Part shown: positions 8,219-17,100 of the stretch, piece by piece | Layout: each line of letters starts with the position of its first letter | How positions within the stretch are numbered: the stretch's first letter is position 1 | DNA from: Wenjunlia vitaminophila DSM 41686 | GTDB taxonomy: Bacteria > Actinomycetota > Actinomycetes > Streptomycetales > Streptomycetaceae | Assembly: GCF_000380165.1 (NCBI RefSeq) | Contig: NZ_KB904690.1 | Location: forward strand, 765 to 36,569 | Reading direction: 5' to 3' | DNA: 35,805 nt | Translations under genes and position numbers: made by a program | Notes under the pieces: generated by a model | Database searches by the model: none | What the model was told of the DNA's origin: nothing | Seen by the model: the letters and a program-made list of their open reading frames with translations, nothing else

Positions 8219-10300
8219 TTGTCGAAAACGAATGATCCCGCTGCGCGCGCCGTTGCATCGGAGCAGGATTATGTGTCCTCCTTGTACGAGTTGCTCACCG
8301 AGCGGCTTTCCGAGGCGCGAGCACACCGAGCGAAATTGCTGAAGGCCCCGGCGGACAGCGCCGATGAGGCATACGAGAGAGAAATCGCCGCCGAGCGACT
8401 GGCCAAGGAAATCGGCCGGCTGGAGGGCGCCGAAAAGGGGCTGGTCTTCGGGCGCATCGACTGGACGGATGGCACGGCCCTGCGCATCGGGCGGATCGGG
8501 CTGCACACGGAGGAGGATGACCTGCCTCTGCTCGTGGACTGGCGCGCGAACGCGGCGCGGCCCTTCTACGAGGCGACACCGGTCCACCCGATGGGCCTGC
8601 GGCGGCGCCGGCACCTGCGCCTCGAGGAGCGCACGGTCGTCTCGGTGAGCGACGAACTGCTGGACGGGACCGCCCCGACCGACGAGGACGCCGTGGGGGA
8701 CGGCCCGTTGACCGAGGCTCTGTCGGCACGGCGCACGGGCAGGATGTACGCGGCCGTCTCGACGCTCCAGGCCGAGCAGGACGAGATCATCCGCTCCCCC
8801 CACCGCGGCGTGACCGTGGTGCAGGGCGGGCCCGGCACCGGCAAGACGGTGGTCGCCCTGCACCGGGCGGCCTATGTCCTGTACGCGTTCCCGCGCGCCG
8901 CGGAGGAGGGTGTCCTGGTGGTGGGCCCGAACGCCCGGTTCCTCGACTACATCTCCCAGGTCCTTCCCTCGCTCGGAGAGAACGACGTCGTTCTGGCGAC
9001 CTGCCGGGAGCTGGCCGGAGTGCCCACGGACACGGTGGACCCGTTCGCCACGTCGCGTCTCAAGGGCAGCTCCGACCTCGCCGACGCCTTGGCCGGCCTG
9101 CTGCGCGCGCACCAAGCCCCCGCCGGTGACTTCACCGTGCGCGTCGGACGGGAACTGGTTCACCTCTCCGGCGAGGAGGTCGCCGCGGCACGCGACGCCG
9201 CCGTGACGGCCGCACAGGGGCACAACCCGGCGCGCCAGGTGTTCAAAGAGCTGTTGGTCGACGCCGTCACCGACGCGATGCAACGAGACATGGGCGACAT
9301 CCTGGAGCAGATCGACGCCGACTCCGAGAAGATGACGGGCATCAACCTCGACCGGTTCACGGGAGCCGCCCAGCGCCGTGTCGAGGGTGCGGCTGACTCG
9401 GGTCCGGTCCACGAACTGGACGTGGACGCCATCCGAGCCGATCTCCTCGACGACGCCGGCGTCGACCGAGCGGTCGAGGTGTTGTGGCCGCGGCTGGTAC
9501 CCGGTGACCTCGTGAAGGCGCTCCTGACGGACGCCGGCGCTCTCGCCGAGCACCTGCCCCGCCTGACCGCGCACGAGCGGTCCCTTCTGCTGCGCGGTCC
9601 GGACGCCCCGTGGACCGATGCCGACGTGCCGTTGCTGGACGAGGCGGCGAGCCTGGTCGACGGCCCTCCCGAGCGGACGTACGGGCACGTCGTCGTCGAC
9701 GAGGCGCAGGAACTGACCGCCATGCAGTGGCGGATGATCGTCCGCCGCTGCCCGGCAAGGGCGATGACGCTGGTGGGTGACTTCGCCCAGGCAGGCCCGG
9801 TCGCGACGGCACGCGACTGGAAGGAAGCACTGAGCCCCCACGTCGGACCGCGGTTCAAACTGCACAACCTGACCGTCAGCTACCGCACCACGCAGGAGAT
9901 CCTGGAGAGCGTCCGGGACCTGCTCACGCGGATCGCTCCGGACCAGAAGCCCACGCGGTCACTGCGCAACGGTGAGCGCCCCCGCACCGTGACCACACCT
10001 CCGGACGGGCTGGTCACCGCCGTCGCCCAGGAACTCCACGCCCAGAGCACCGCGCACCCGGGCGAGCTTCTGGGAGTGATCTGCGCGGACACCAGGGTGA
10101 GCGAGCTGACGGCACAGGGCATCGCTCACCACGCACGGGTCGTGCCGGCGTCCGAAACCCGCGGCCTGGAATTCGACGGAGTCATCGTCATGAACCCCGA
10201 GGAAATCATCACGGCCCGCCCCGGTGGGGAGAAGGACTTGTACGTAGCCCTGACCCGGGCCACCAAGCGCCTCTGCACCATCACCGTCCAGCCCGCCTGA
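8219..10300 (+). CDS. helR: HelR/HelD-type RNA polymerase recycling ATPase (UvrD/Rep-like helicase fold)
   Basis: A 693-residue protein starting at TTG 8219, with AAGGAG at 8206-8211 seven bases upstream. An N-terminal coiled coil (about residues 12-75, LSEARAHRAKLLK...EIGRLEGAEKGLV) is followed by FGRIDW and LPLLVDWRANAARPFYEATP, typical of HelD-like proteins. Walker A is GGPGTGKT (203-210), Walker B is VVVDEAQE (DEAQ at 494-497), then LVGDFAQA (motif III-like) and a C-terminal VALTRATKRL. Known HelD/HelR proteins enter stalled RNA polymerase, displace nucleic acid and, for HelR, also displace rifampicin. The gene stands alone, behind three palindromes, so it is probably specifically regulated. 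Assignment to HelR rather than a paralogue rests on length and motifs only. Confidence 0.85.
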   Translation: MSKTNDPAARAVASEQDYVSSLYELLTERLSEARAHRAKLLKAPADSADEAYEREIAAERLAKEIGRLEGAEKGLVFGRIDWTDGTALRIGRIGLHTEEDDLPLLVDWRANAARPFYEATPVHPMGLRRRRHLRLEERTVVSVSDELLDGTAPTDEDAVGDGPLTEALSARRTGRMYAAVSTLQAEQDEIIRSPHRGVTVVQGGPGTGKTVVALHRAAYVLYAFPRAAEEGVLVVGPNARFLDYISQVLPSLGENDVVLATCRELAGVPTDTVDPFATSRLKGSSDLADALAGLLRAHQAPAGDFTVRVGRELVHLSGEEVAAARDAAVTAAQGHNPARQVFKELLVDAVTDAMQRDMGDILEQIDADSEKMTGINLDRFTGAAQRRVEGAADSGPVHELDVDAIRADLLDDAGVDRAVEVLWPRLVPGDLVKALLTDAGALAEHLPRLTAHERSLLLRGPDAPWTDADVPLLDEAASLVDGPPERTYGHVVVDEAQELTAMQWRMIVRRCPARAMTLVGDFAQAGPVATARDWKEALSPHVGPRFKLHNLTVSYRTTQEILESVRDLLTRIAPDQKPTRSLRNGERPRTVTTPPDGLVTAVAQELHAQSTAHPGELLGVICADTRVSELTAQGIAHHARVVPASETRGLEFDGVIVMNPEEIITARPGGEKDLYVALTRATKRLCTITVQPA

Positions 10301-10492
10301 CGGCTCGGCGCCCGCGCCGTCGTCGTCCGTGGCCTCGCGAGCCCACCCGCCCGCAATCCCGTGGCCCTTGGGGGCTCGCCTCGGCGATTACCCCGCCACG
10401 CCGCAGGGAGATGGACCGGACCGTCTCGAACCTGGGGATTTCGGCCCACGTCGAAAGGGCGGGGGGCACGGCAGGCGACCCCCGGGCCATTG

Positions 10493-10522
10493 TTGACACG
10501 TCCCGGGTTGTTGACGTGTACC
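10493..10522 (+). promoter_or_regulatory. Possible promoter and dyad upstream of the C39-like peptidase gene
   Basis: TTGACA (10493-10498) and TGTACC (10517-10522) are 18 bases apart. They overlap a dyad of ACACGT and ACGTGT and a direct repeat of GTTGAC. The -10 match is weak. Confidence 0.35.
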
Positions 10523-10579
10523 GGCCATTAGCCGGGAGCCGCCCGGCGCACCGCCCGGACGCCAGCTTGAGAAGCCCCG

Positions 10580-11308
10580 ATGCGCAGGAGAACCGTCCCG
10601 ACGGCGTTCGCCGCCGCCCTCACCACGACCGCCGCCCTCACCGCGCTCACCGCGCCGGCCGCCGCACGGGACCTCACAGGACCCGGCGCCGCCCCGGTGT
10701 CCGTGCTGGCCCGGGGGTCGGCCGCCGGAACCGCCGTGGTCAGCGGGCAGGACGTGCCCGGCACCCGGCTGCGCACCGAGGCCGTGCACACCGCCACGGC
10801 CCGCATCCTCGAGATCGACTACCAGGTCCAGGAGACGGGCTACTGGTGCGGTCCCGCGGCCACCCGCATCGCCCTGTCCGCCCGCGTCGCCCCGCCCAGT
10901 CAGGCGGTCCTCGCGGCGCAGCTCGGCACCACCGAGGCCGGCACCGACGACATCAGCCAGGTGACCGGCGTGCTCAACGCCAACCTCGGCACCGGCTGGT
11001 ACGAGACCAAGCGGATGCCCGACGACCCGCCGACGCAGGCCCAGAGAGACCTGCTCTGGCGCGATGTCGTGCTGGACATCGACAACAACTACCCGATCGT
11101 GGCGAACATCGTCGCCCCGCCCGGCAACCAGCCGCCCGGTTACCCGCCCAACGAAACGATCTACCACTACTTCACCGTGATCGGCTACGACGACGCCCAG
11201 CGCACCGTCCTCATCGCCGACCCCGCCTCGTTCGGCGGCTACCAGATCTACTGGCTCACCTTCGACCAGCTCGCCACGCTGATCCCGCCGAAGGGCTACT
11301 CGGCCTGA
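10580..11308 (+). CDS. Secreted C39-like (papain-fold) cysteine peptidase
   Basis: A 242-residue protein. ATG 10580 has GAGAAG five bases upstream. The Sec-type signal is MRRRTVPTAFAAALTTTAA with cleavage near AAA-RD. The mature part carries the peptidase C39-like triad: Cys90 in GYWCGPAAT, His196 in IYHYFTVIGYD and Asp214 in IADPAS. Gln82 in YQVQETG is placed as the oxyanion-hole residue. There is no ABC-transporter domain, so it is a free secreted enzyme rather than a bacteriocin exporter. The substrate is unknown. The gene is flanked by its own promoter region and a strong convergent terminator. Confidence 0.85.
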   Translation: MRRRTVPTAFAAALTTTAALTALTAPAAARDLTGPGAAPVSVLARGSAAGTAVVSGQDVPGTRLRTEAVHTATARILEIDYQVQETGYWCGPAATRIALSARVAPPSQAVLAAQLGTTEAGTDDISQVTGVLNANLGTGWYETKRMPDDPPTQAQRDLLWRDVVLDIDNNYPIVANIVAPPGNQPPGYPPNETIYHYFTVIGYDDAQRTVLIADPASFGGYQIYWLTFDQLATLIPPKGYSA

Positions 11309-11597
11309 ACCCCCGGCCGCGGAACCAGCCCCCGAGGCTGGGTGCCGCCGCCGTCGTACCGTGCCAGGCCCCGGTAGTCCCCGGCGGGACATGCCGTGGG
11401 CGACGCGGAAAGCTGCCTCCGCAAGAGACGGTGCGGGGTCGGTAGGACGGCTCGACCGTTGGGCGCGGCGCCCAGGAACTGTCCGGTCGAACCCCTCTTC
11501 TCCGCCCACGGGAGCCCGGGGGCAACGGAGGGAACCCGCCGAACTCCCCCGTGGCGCCCACGGCGCCGCCGAAGCGGTCCCTCGGATCGGCGAGGTG
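11309..11597. other. Intergenic stretch, no gene seen
   Basis: This is the gap between convergent genes. Short open frames here are shadows without ribosome sites. It contains several short GC palindromes (for example TGGGCGC around 11459) and is followed by the terminator at 11598-11632. Confidence 0.5.
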
Positions 11598-11632
11598 GGT
11601 CCGAGGGGAGCCGCGGGGACTCCCCTCGGACC
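11598..11632. terminator. Perfect 13-bp hairpin between convergent genes
   Basis: GGTCCGAGGGGAG and CTCCCCTCGGACC pair without mismatch around a nine-base loop. It lies between the C39-like gene and the Ig-like protein gene, so it can end both transcripts. Confidence 0.75.
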
Positions 11633-11707
11633 GTGGGCAGGACGAGCACCGACCGCGGAGGTACGACGACCACGGAACGGGACCGGTGCCCCGTCACCTC
11701 GGGGCCG

Positions 11708-13045
11708 TCAGTTGACGGTCAGCTCGGCGGTGTTGTTCGTGAAGTCCGGGTCGAAGTCGAACGGGAACTCGTCGTACTCCGAGTTGACGCTGACCGCACC
11801 GGTCGTGCCGGGTGTCGCGGTGTCGATCCGGAGGGAGAGGTCGAAGGAACGCTCGGCGTCCTCCAACACCCAGTACGGCAGGGCGCAGTCGTAGCGCGGC
11901 GCGCCCGTCCGCTGCGGGTAGTAGCCGCCGGAGAGGGTGCGCGGACGGCACTCGGTCGGGGCAGCGGTCACCGTGGTGCCGCTGGGCACGATCAGCCGGA
12001 CGTAGGCGGCCGGGGCGCCGGAGCCCAGGTTGCCGAACCAGGCGGGGCCGTTGTTCTTGAAGGTGAGCCGGGCCGTGACCGTCTGGCCCGCCGCGCCGGA
12101 GACCTCGTCGCCGATCACCGAGAAGTCCGCGGTGTTGTCGGCGCCGATCTGCGCCGCAGCGAAGTTGTCCCGGGACACGAGGTCGGCGGCGCCGTCGCCC
12201 GGCTCGACGGTGATGTCGAGCCGCTCGTTCAGCGCGTGCTGGGCCAGGGTCACGCCCAAGGGCGCGGGCAGTTCGAAGGAGTCGCCGGGGGCGAGGACCT
12301 GGTCGAAGGAGCAGGTGGCACGGGTGGACGGTGCGTACTGGCCACCGGGGGAGCTGGTGTACGTGCAGGCGTCGTACTGGGTCAGCTCGGTCAGGCCGTA
12401 CGAGGCCAGCAGCTTCACCGTGATGCCGTGCGCGCTCTCGTTCCCGTTGTTGGTCAGCCGGACGGGGAACGCCACGCGGTCGCCGGGCGCGCCCTCCGTC
12501 CTCCAGGGGACGGCGTCGAGGACCAGGTCGGGGCCGGAGACGACCGTGAGCGTGGTTTCCTCCGGGTACGCGGTGAGCGTGCCGTCGGGGCCGCCGGTGG
12601 CCGTCGCCTCGTAGGTGATCGTGCCCTGCGCCCCGGCCGCCGCGCCGTCGGCCGCCCGGACGGTGAGGTGAATCTGTTCCGTGCCGCCTGACACGGGCAC
12701 CTCGGGGACGGCGCACACCGCGGTCGTTCCGCTCGGCACGCAGTTCGCCGGCCAGGTCACCTCGGCGACCCCCGCGAGCCCCGAGATGTCCACGGTGACC
12801 TGACCGTCGGTCACCGTGTAGTAGTCGTTGGAGTGGGTGATGCCGACGTCCACCGAACGGGACTGCGGTGTCCCGCCGTCCGTGCCGAGGGGCAACGTCT
12901 GCTCGTACGGTGCCGCGATCCACAGCGAGTCGTACTCCGGCTCGTCCGCGAACGAAGGTGCGGCCAGGCCGACCGTGAGCAGGCCGGCGACCGCGGTGAC
13001 ACAGACGCCCAGGCGCAGCGTGCGTCCTAACGGGACGGGTCTCAT
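11708..13045 (-). CDS. Secreted Ig-like (DUF11/CARDB-type) repeat protein
   Basis: A 445-residue protein. GGAGGG four bases before ATG 13045 sets the start; a GTG at 13057 overlaps this ribosome site. The signal peptide is LGRTLRLGVCVTAVAGLLTVGLAAPSFA cut after residue 34 or so (shown in parts: LRLGVCVTAVAGLL, APSFADEP). Three or so beta-sandwich repeats follow, with the hallmark VRLTNNGNESAHGITVKL and RLTFKNNGPAWFGN segments and a C-terminal DFTNNTAELTVN. Paired cysteines (NCVPSGTTAVC, DACTY...ATC) suggest disulphides. There is no LPXTG anchor or catalytic motif. It is probably a surface or extracellular structural/adhesive protein. Confidence 0.8.
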   Translation of the reverse strand: MRPVPLGRTLRLGVCVTAVAGLLTVGLAAPSFADEPEYDSLWIAAPYEQTLPLGTDGGTPQSRSVDVGITHSNDYYTVTDGQVTVDISGLAGVAEVTWPANCVPSGTTAVCAVPEVPVSGGTEQIHLTVRAADGAAAGAQGTITYEATATGGPDGTLTAYPEETTLTVVSGPDLVLDAVPWRTEGAPGDRVAFPVRLTNNGNESAHGITVKLLASYGLTELTQYDACTYTSSPGGQYAPSTRATCSFDQVLAPGDSFELPAPLGVTLAQHALNERLDITVEPGDGAADLVSRDNFAAAQIGADNTADFSVIGDEVSGAAGQTVTARLTFKNNGPAWFGNLGSGAPAAYVRLIVPSGTTVTAAPTECRPRTLSGGYYPQRTGAPRYDCALPYWVLEDAERSFDLSLRIDTATPGTTGAVSVNSEYDEFPFDFDPDFTNNTAELTVN

Positions 13046-13157
13046 GGTTCCCTCCACGGGTGTGACGGATGGGGCGCGCCGGGTGTCCGGCGCGCCAGGT
13101 GTCGATCAGGATGGGCGCCCGCGCGTTGGGGTGTCCACCGAATTGCGGCGGCCCGCG

Positions 13158-14063
13158 TCAGTGGTCGATCGGCTCCCGCACGTGGGCGGTCACGGTGCGC
13201 TGGAGGGCGCGGACGAAGGGGTGTGCGGCATGCGGCACCGGGCGGGAACGCGTCGCGGCATAGACATTGCGGTGCGGCGGGTCGGCCAGGGGGCGGGCCA
13301 CCACGTCACCGCGCAGGGTCGGTGCCAGCAGGCGGGGTGTCAGGGCGACGCCGTGGCCCGCCGCCACGAAAGCCTGCTTGCCGAGCCAGCTTCCACAGTG
13401 GATGTCGATGCGAGGGGTGAACCCGGCCTTCGCGCACGCCAGGGTCAGGACGGATGCGGCGCCTTCGTGGTCCTCCACCCAGGTCTCCCCGGCCAGGTCG
13501 GCGAGGTCGATCGTGTCGCGGCCGGCGAGCGGGTGCCGCCGTGGCAGTACGCAGGCCAGGGGTTCCTCGAGCAGGTGGGTCAGGGTGATGCCGGGACGGG
13601 CCGAGATGCCGGGCGGGTAGTCGGTGACGACGACGACGTCCAGGTCCCCGTCGTGGAGCCGGGCCAACAGCAGCGGGGTGAAGTCCTCCGAGAAGGTGAC
13701 GTGGGCCTCGGGCACCTCGGCGGCCAGCGCGGTCAGCGCCTGCGGCAGCAGGGTGGCGGAGACGCTGGCGACGGCACCGACCCGCAGGCGGACGGCCGGC
13801 CGCTCGTGCAGGGCGGCCACTTCCCGTTCCGCGTGCTCGACGCGTTGCAGGATCACGGCGGCGTGGGTGAGCAGCAACTCCCCGGCGGGGGTGAGCCGGA
13901 CGCCGCGGGCATGCCGTTCCAGCAGGGTCGCGCCCAGGCTGGACTCCAGGCCGGCGATCTGCCGGGAGACCGCGGACTGCGTGTAGTCCAGGGCGCGCGC
14001 GGCGAGGCTGATCGAGCCCTGGCGGTGGATCTCGCGGAACGAGCGCAGCGCGGTGATGTCCAT
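13158..14063 (-). CDS. LysR-family transcriptional regulator
   Basis: A 301-residue protein with the N-terminal HTH (residues 1-60, MDITALRSFREIHRQGSISL, then SAVSRQIAGLESSLGATLLE) and a periplasmic-binding-like effector domain (about 90-295) of normal length. It is divergent from a RidA gene by 85 bp, the usual arrangement of a LysR regulator and its target, and TATGCGC repeats lie in that gap. It probably controls the RidA/dehydrogenase pair; the inducer is unknown. Confidence 0.93.
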   Translation of the reverse strand: MDITALRSFREIHRQGSISLAARALDYTQSAVSRQIAGLESSLGATLLERHARGVRLTPAGELLLTHAAVILQRVEHAEREVAALHERPAVRLRVGAVASVSATLLPQALTALAAEVPEAHVTFSEDFTPLLLARLHDGDLDVVVVTDYPPGISARPGITLTHLLEEPLACVLPRRHPLAGRDTIDLADLAGETWVEDHEGAASVLTLACAKAGFTPRIDIHCGSWLGKQAFVAAGHGVALTPRLLAPTLRGDVVARPLADPPHRNVYAATRSRPVPHAAHPFVRALQRTVTAHVREPIDH

Positions 14064-14073
14064 GGGGCCACCC

Positions 14074-14121
14074 TATGCGCAGCCATTCCCAACAGGCATG
14101 GCACCCTTGCTCGATATGCGC
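14074..14121. promoter_or_regulatory. Paired TATGCGC sites between LysR and RidA genes
   Basis: TATGCGC occurs at 14074-14080 and 14115-14121, 41 bp apart (about four helical turns), in the divergent gap. ATGC and GCAT also bracket the first site. The spacing suits a LysR tetramer, but the motif is short. Confidence 0.35.
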
Positions 14122-14148
14122 TGGCGGCAGGGCTCGGCAGCCCGCAGA

Positions 14149-14571
14149 ATGCCGCTCGTGACAGAAACACCACTCATGCACGTGTCAGCGCCCGAGGGAG
14201 TCCTGCCGGGCACGGGATACACCCACGTCGTGACCGGGACCGGCCGCCTCGTCGTCCTGTCCGGCCAGGTGGCGCTGGACGAACGGGGAAACACGGTCGG
14301 GGCGGGTGATCCCGAGGCGCAGGCACGCCAGGTCTTCGAGAACGTGCGCCGCTGCCTCGCCGCGGCCGGCGCGACGTTCGACGACGTCGTCAAGCTCACC
14401 TACTTCGTGACCGACATCGGCCACCTGCCGGCTGTCCGCGCGGCGCGGGACCAGTACGTGGACACCCGGCGTCCCCCGGCCAGCACCGCGGTCCAGGTGG
14501 CTGCCCTCTTCCGCCCGGACCTGCTGCTCGAGGTGGAGGCGCTCGCCCTGGTCCCCGAGGTCGCGCGGTGA
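14149..14571 (+). CDS. RidA/YjgF-family protein (enamine/imine deaminase-like)
   Basis: A 140-residue protein if started at ATG 14149; GTG 14158 and ATG 14176 are alternatives and no ribosome site decides. RidA features are RLVVLSGQVALDERGN, QARQVFENVRRCLAAAG, VVKLTYFVTD and RRPPASTAVQVAALF, whose Arg matches the conserved substrate-binding Arg, then LLLEVEALAL. RidA proteins hydrolyse reactive enamine/imine intermediates or similar small molecules. The stop overlaps the next start by four bases (GTGA), so translation is coupled to the dehydrogenase. Confidence 0.88.
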   Translation: MPLVTETPLMHVSAPEGVLPGTGYTHVVTGTGRLVVLSGQVALDERGNTVGAGDPEAQARQVFENVRRCLAAAGATFDDVVKLTYFVTDIGHLPAVRAARDQYVDTRRPPASTAVQVAALFRPDLLLEVEALALVPEVAR

Positions 14572-15398
14572 GGGTCGCGGTCTGTGGTCTGGGCCGCATG
14601 GGGTCGGCGTTCGCCGCCGCCCTGGTCGGTGACGGGCACGAGGTCGCCGTGTGGAACCGTACTCCCGCACGGGTGGACGGTGCGCGCACCGCAGCGACGC
14701 CGGGCGATGCGGCGCGGGAGGCCCAGGCCGTGGTCATCGTGGTCTTCGACGGCCGAGCAGCGGAGGAGGTGCTCTTCGGCGGGGCCGGCGTGGCCCCGGG
14801 GGCAGCCCCGGGCACGCTGGTCGTCAATGCGACCACGCTCTCGCCTGACGAGTCCCGCGCTCTGGCTCGGCGTGCCGCCAGCGCCGGCCTGCGGTACCTG
14901 GAGGCGCCGGTCCTCGGGTCGGTGCCCGCGGTGCGCCGCGGGGCGCTGCACGTCCTCACCGGCGGGGCGCAGGAGGACGCGGCCGACGCCGAACCGGTGT
15001 TGAGGGCCTGGTCACACGCCGGCCGCCGGCAGCACGTGGGGCCGGTGGGCAGCGCCTCGGCACTCAAGCTCGTCGCCAACCTGGCCCTGGGCACCACGGT
15101 AGCGGCACTCCACGACGCGGTCCGGCTCGGCCGCGCCCTCGACCTGGACCGGGAGGACGTCCTGGACGTCCTCCAGAACGGGGTGTGCGGCCCCCTGGTG
15201 GCCAGGAAACGCGAACGACTCTCCCAGGGCGACTACGGCGATGCGGACTTCACCCTGGCGGCGCTGGCCAAGGACCTGGCGTTGGCCGCGTCCGCCGCCG
15301 ACGCGCCGCTGGTCATGGCGGAGGCCGCCGGGGCCCTGATCGCCCGCGCCGCGGAACACGACGGCCACCTGGACGTCGCCGCGATGGGTCAGGCCTGA
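14568..15398 (+). CDS. Beta-hydroxyacid dehydrogenase (3-hydroxyisobutyrate dehydrogenase family)
   Basis: A 276-residue protein with a GTG start overlapping the RidA stop. The N-terminal NAD(P) fold shows VAVCGLGRMGSAFAAAL and WNRTPARVD. EAPVLGSVPAVRRGAL replaces the usual DAPVSGG-type substrate loop. GSASALKLVANLAL supplies the catalytic Lys (K in ALKLVANL). The all-helical C-terminal domain is complete. The Arg in WNRTP suggests NADP(H) preference. Together with RidA under LysR control it probably handles a small hydroxy- or imino-acid; the substrate is unknown. Confidence 0.9.
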   Translation: MRVAVCGLGRMGSAFAAALVGDGHEVAVWNRTPARVDGARTAATPGDAAREAQAVVIVVFDGRAAEEVLFGGAGVAPGAAPGTLVVNATTLSPDESRALARRAASAGLRYLEAPVLGSVPAVRRGALHVLTGGAQEDAADAEPVLRAWSHAGRRQHVGPVGSASALKLVANLALGTTVAALHDAVRLGRALDLDREDVLDVLQNGVCGPLVARKRERLSQGDYGDADFTLAALAKDLALAASAADAPLVMAEAAGALIARAAEHDGHLDVAAMGQA

Positions 15399-15577
15399 GG
15401 CGGCCACGGTCGCCAGCCGGGGCCCCGGCCCTTGCCGGTGCGGTCGCCCGGTGGACTGCCAGGGGCTCAGTCCAACGATCGTTGACCGGCCCCAACGGCG
15501 CTGACGGCGCGGAGGCAGCGGGTCCGTGTCGCGTTCACCGGGTCGACATCCGGAGTGTCAGGCGCGACCCTCACGTC

Positions 15578-16189
15578 ATGGTTCTCCGTTGGCTCCGCTC
15601 TCGCCGCAGATCGCCACTCCCTCCCACCCCGCCGCCCCCTCCGGAACAGGACGGGCACGGTGGCGGGGAGGCCGCGTGCACCGGGTGCCACAGGACCGCT
15701 GGCGAGGCGGACCCCGTGCCGACGTGCCCGGCGTGCGGGAGCGAGGACCGCGAGTTCGTCGCGATAGCCGTGGTCGTGGAGGTGCTGCGGAGCGGGTCCC
15801 TGACCGCGCCGTGCACCGACTGCCGGCAGGTGACGTTCGTCTTCGAACCGGACATGGTCTGCGCGCCCTGCCAACGCCTGCTGCCCGACCTCAACGAACG
15901 GCTGCGGGAGAGGTTCGCCCTGCACGGTCCGGGGAGTTCCGAGGGACTGGCGTGCGCCGGCTGTGAGTTGGAGGGGCAGACCCGGGGCATGGTGCAGGTC
16001 GTTGCGTGCCCGCACTGCGACGGAGACCTGGCCTTCGCGCAGGACGACTTCCCGCCGCACGGGATGTTCCTGTCGTGCCCGTCGTGCCAAAAGGCCGTGC
16101 GCATCCCACGCACGGTCTGGTGTCCCAAGTGTGGCCTCAACTTCCGGCGGACGGGCATCGCCGACCTGGTCAGGCAGGCCAACACCTGA
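15578..16189 (+). CDS. Eight-CxxC zinc-ribbon protein, function unknown
   Basis: A 203-residue protein starting at ATG 15578 (no clear ribosome site). The N-terminus is basic and proline-rich (RSRRRSPLPPTPPPPPEQ). After it come eight CxxC knuckles: CTGC, CPAC, CTDC, CAPC, CAGC, CPHC, CPSC and CPKC, enough for four zinc ribbons. Between them are acidic, hydrophobic beta-rich segments (EFVAIAVVVEVL, VTFVFEPDMVC). No enzyme domain is visible. Such proteins usually bind nucleic acid or act as scaffolds; that is inference. I do not recognise a named family. Confidence 0.75.
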   Translation: MVLRWLRSRRRSPLPPTPPPPPEQDGHGGGEAACTGCHRTAGEADPVPTCPACGSEDREFVAIAVVVEVLRSGSLTAPCTDCRQVTFVFEPDMVCAPCQRLLPDLNERLRERFALHGPGSSEGLACAGCELEGQTRGMVQVVACPHCDGDLAFAQDDFPPHGMFLSCPSCQKAVRIPRTVWCPKCGLNFRRTGIADLVRQANT

Positions 16190-16197
16190 CCTCCCGC

Positions 16198-16217
16198 GCG
16201 GGGGTCCCCTCCCCCGC
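16198..16217 (+). terminator. Hairpin after the zinc-ribbon gene
   Basis: GCGGGGG and CCCCCGC pair around TCCCCT, eight bases after the stop. Confidence 0.6.
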
Positions 16218-16737
16218 CGGGGTCGGCCCGCCTGCTGGAGGGACCGCGCGTCCATCCGGCGTCGGACGGCAGCACCCACTCCCACCAGAGCGATGGGTGC
16301 GGGCACCGGACCGTCCAGGCCAGACCGGGCACCCCGGGGCGTACCCAAACCCGCTCCCGTGACCCGCGACCCGGGACCGCTGGCCGCGGACACGATCCCC
16401 GCGCGCCGGACGCCCCCACTGGGGGTTACTGCCAAGGCACCAACTTTGCGAACCGAGACACGACCCACCGCCGGGCCTCGAAAGCTGCCTCTGCGGTTTC
16501 ACCGGGGCTCGACGGGCCCTCGCCGACGAGCAGTGACGACAGGCTTCAGCCTCAGTGACCCCTGGGACGCCGGCGGCATCCTTCTCGTCAACCGCCTGGC
16601 GGCCCGTCGCTGTCCTCGACCCGCACCCCAGGTGGGTCTGTGACGGCACCTTCCTTCTCTTGGCCGGTCCCCCTGCTCGTCTTCCCCACCGGAGCGCCAC
16701 ACCCAGTCCGGCCACCGGTGGTCGGCAGAGGCGTGAC
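16218..16737. other. About 520 bp with no recognisable gene
   Basis: Open frames on both strands lack ribosome sites and recognisable domains. No tRNA-like cloverleaf was found. This is the boundary between the housekeeping-like left part and the STAND operon. Confidence 0.5.
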
Positions 16738-16775
16738 GGCGGCAGGTCCCCGCCCCCGGGCAGGGACCTGCCGCC
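16738..16775 (-). terminator. Terminator of the STAND/81-residue-protein operon
   Basis: GGCGGCAGGTCCC and GGGACCTGCCGCC form a perfect 13-bp stem around a 12-base loop, 18 bases after the stop of the 81-residue gene. It marks the end of the minus-strand operon. Confidence 0.75.
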
Positions 16776-16793
16776 TGTCTTCGCCCTTGCGGT

Positions 16794-17039
16794 TCAGTTC
16801 TCTTCTGGTTCGGGTTCTGATGACCGGCCGGGGGCGCCGTGGTGGATGTTCAGTTCTCCCCTCATAACGGTGTAGGAGGTGCCGTGGTCCCGGACGGTGG
16901 TCTTCTGGGTCGCTCCGGCGTCAGCGTCGGATTCGCCGGGCTGGTGGACTTCTACCTGGTTGTCGTGGCCAGCCACGACGGGGCCTGAGGCGTCTCCCCC
17001 GATGCGGATCGTGTACTGGTCACCTGTGGAAGGCGGCAT
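16794..17039 (-). CDS. 81-residue protein with two different amyloid-like motifs (candidate adaptor)
   Basis: ATG 17039 has AAGGAC nine bases upstream. There is no globular domain. Motif 1 (about residues 11-31, IRIGGDASGPVVAGHDNQVEV in parts: GGDASGPVVAG, HDNQVEV) is nearly the same as the N-terminal motif of the STAND protein encoded just upstream (AGDASGTVIAG, NHNVVI). Motif 2 (about 51-66, HGTSYTVMRGELNI) matches the C-terminal motifs of the plus-strand genes at 20693-21481 (HGVIYAVGNGTIRI) and 21492-21944 (SGTIFAVQHGDIHT). A linker (about 32-50) and an acidic tail (SSEPEPEEN) complete it. Motif 1 is RHIM-like: a G-V-V-A-G beta-arch core as in BASS-type motifs. It is 61 bp downstream of the STAND gene and followed by a strong terminator, so it is in the same operon. 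A bridge between STAND and effectors is inferred. Confidence 0.8.
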   Translation of the reverse strand: MPPSTGDQYTIRIGGDASGPVVAGHDNQVEVHQPGESDADAGATQKTTVRDHGTSYTVMRGELNIHHGAPGRSSEPEPEEN

Positions 17040-17100
17040 GGGTGTGTGTCCTTCGTCCTGTTCGGCCGGTTCGCCCGGCGCACTGCTGTGACGTCGTGGT

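Noticed and set aside
8117..9865. 582-codon frame antisense to the HelR gene
   Set aside because: Shadow ORF; HelR motifs are on the plus strand.
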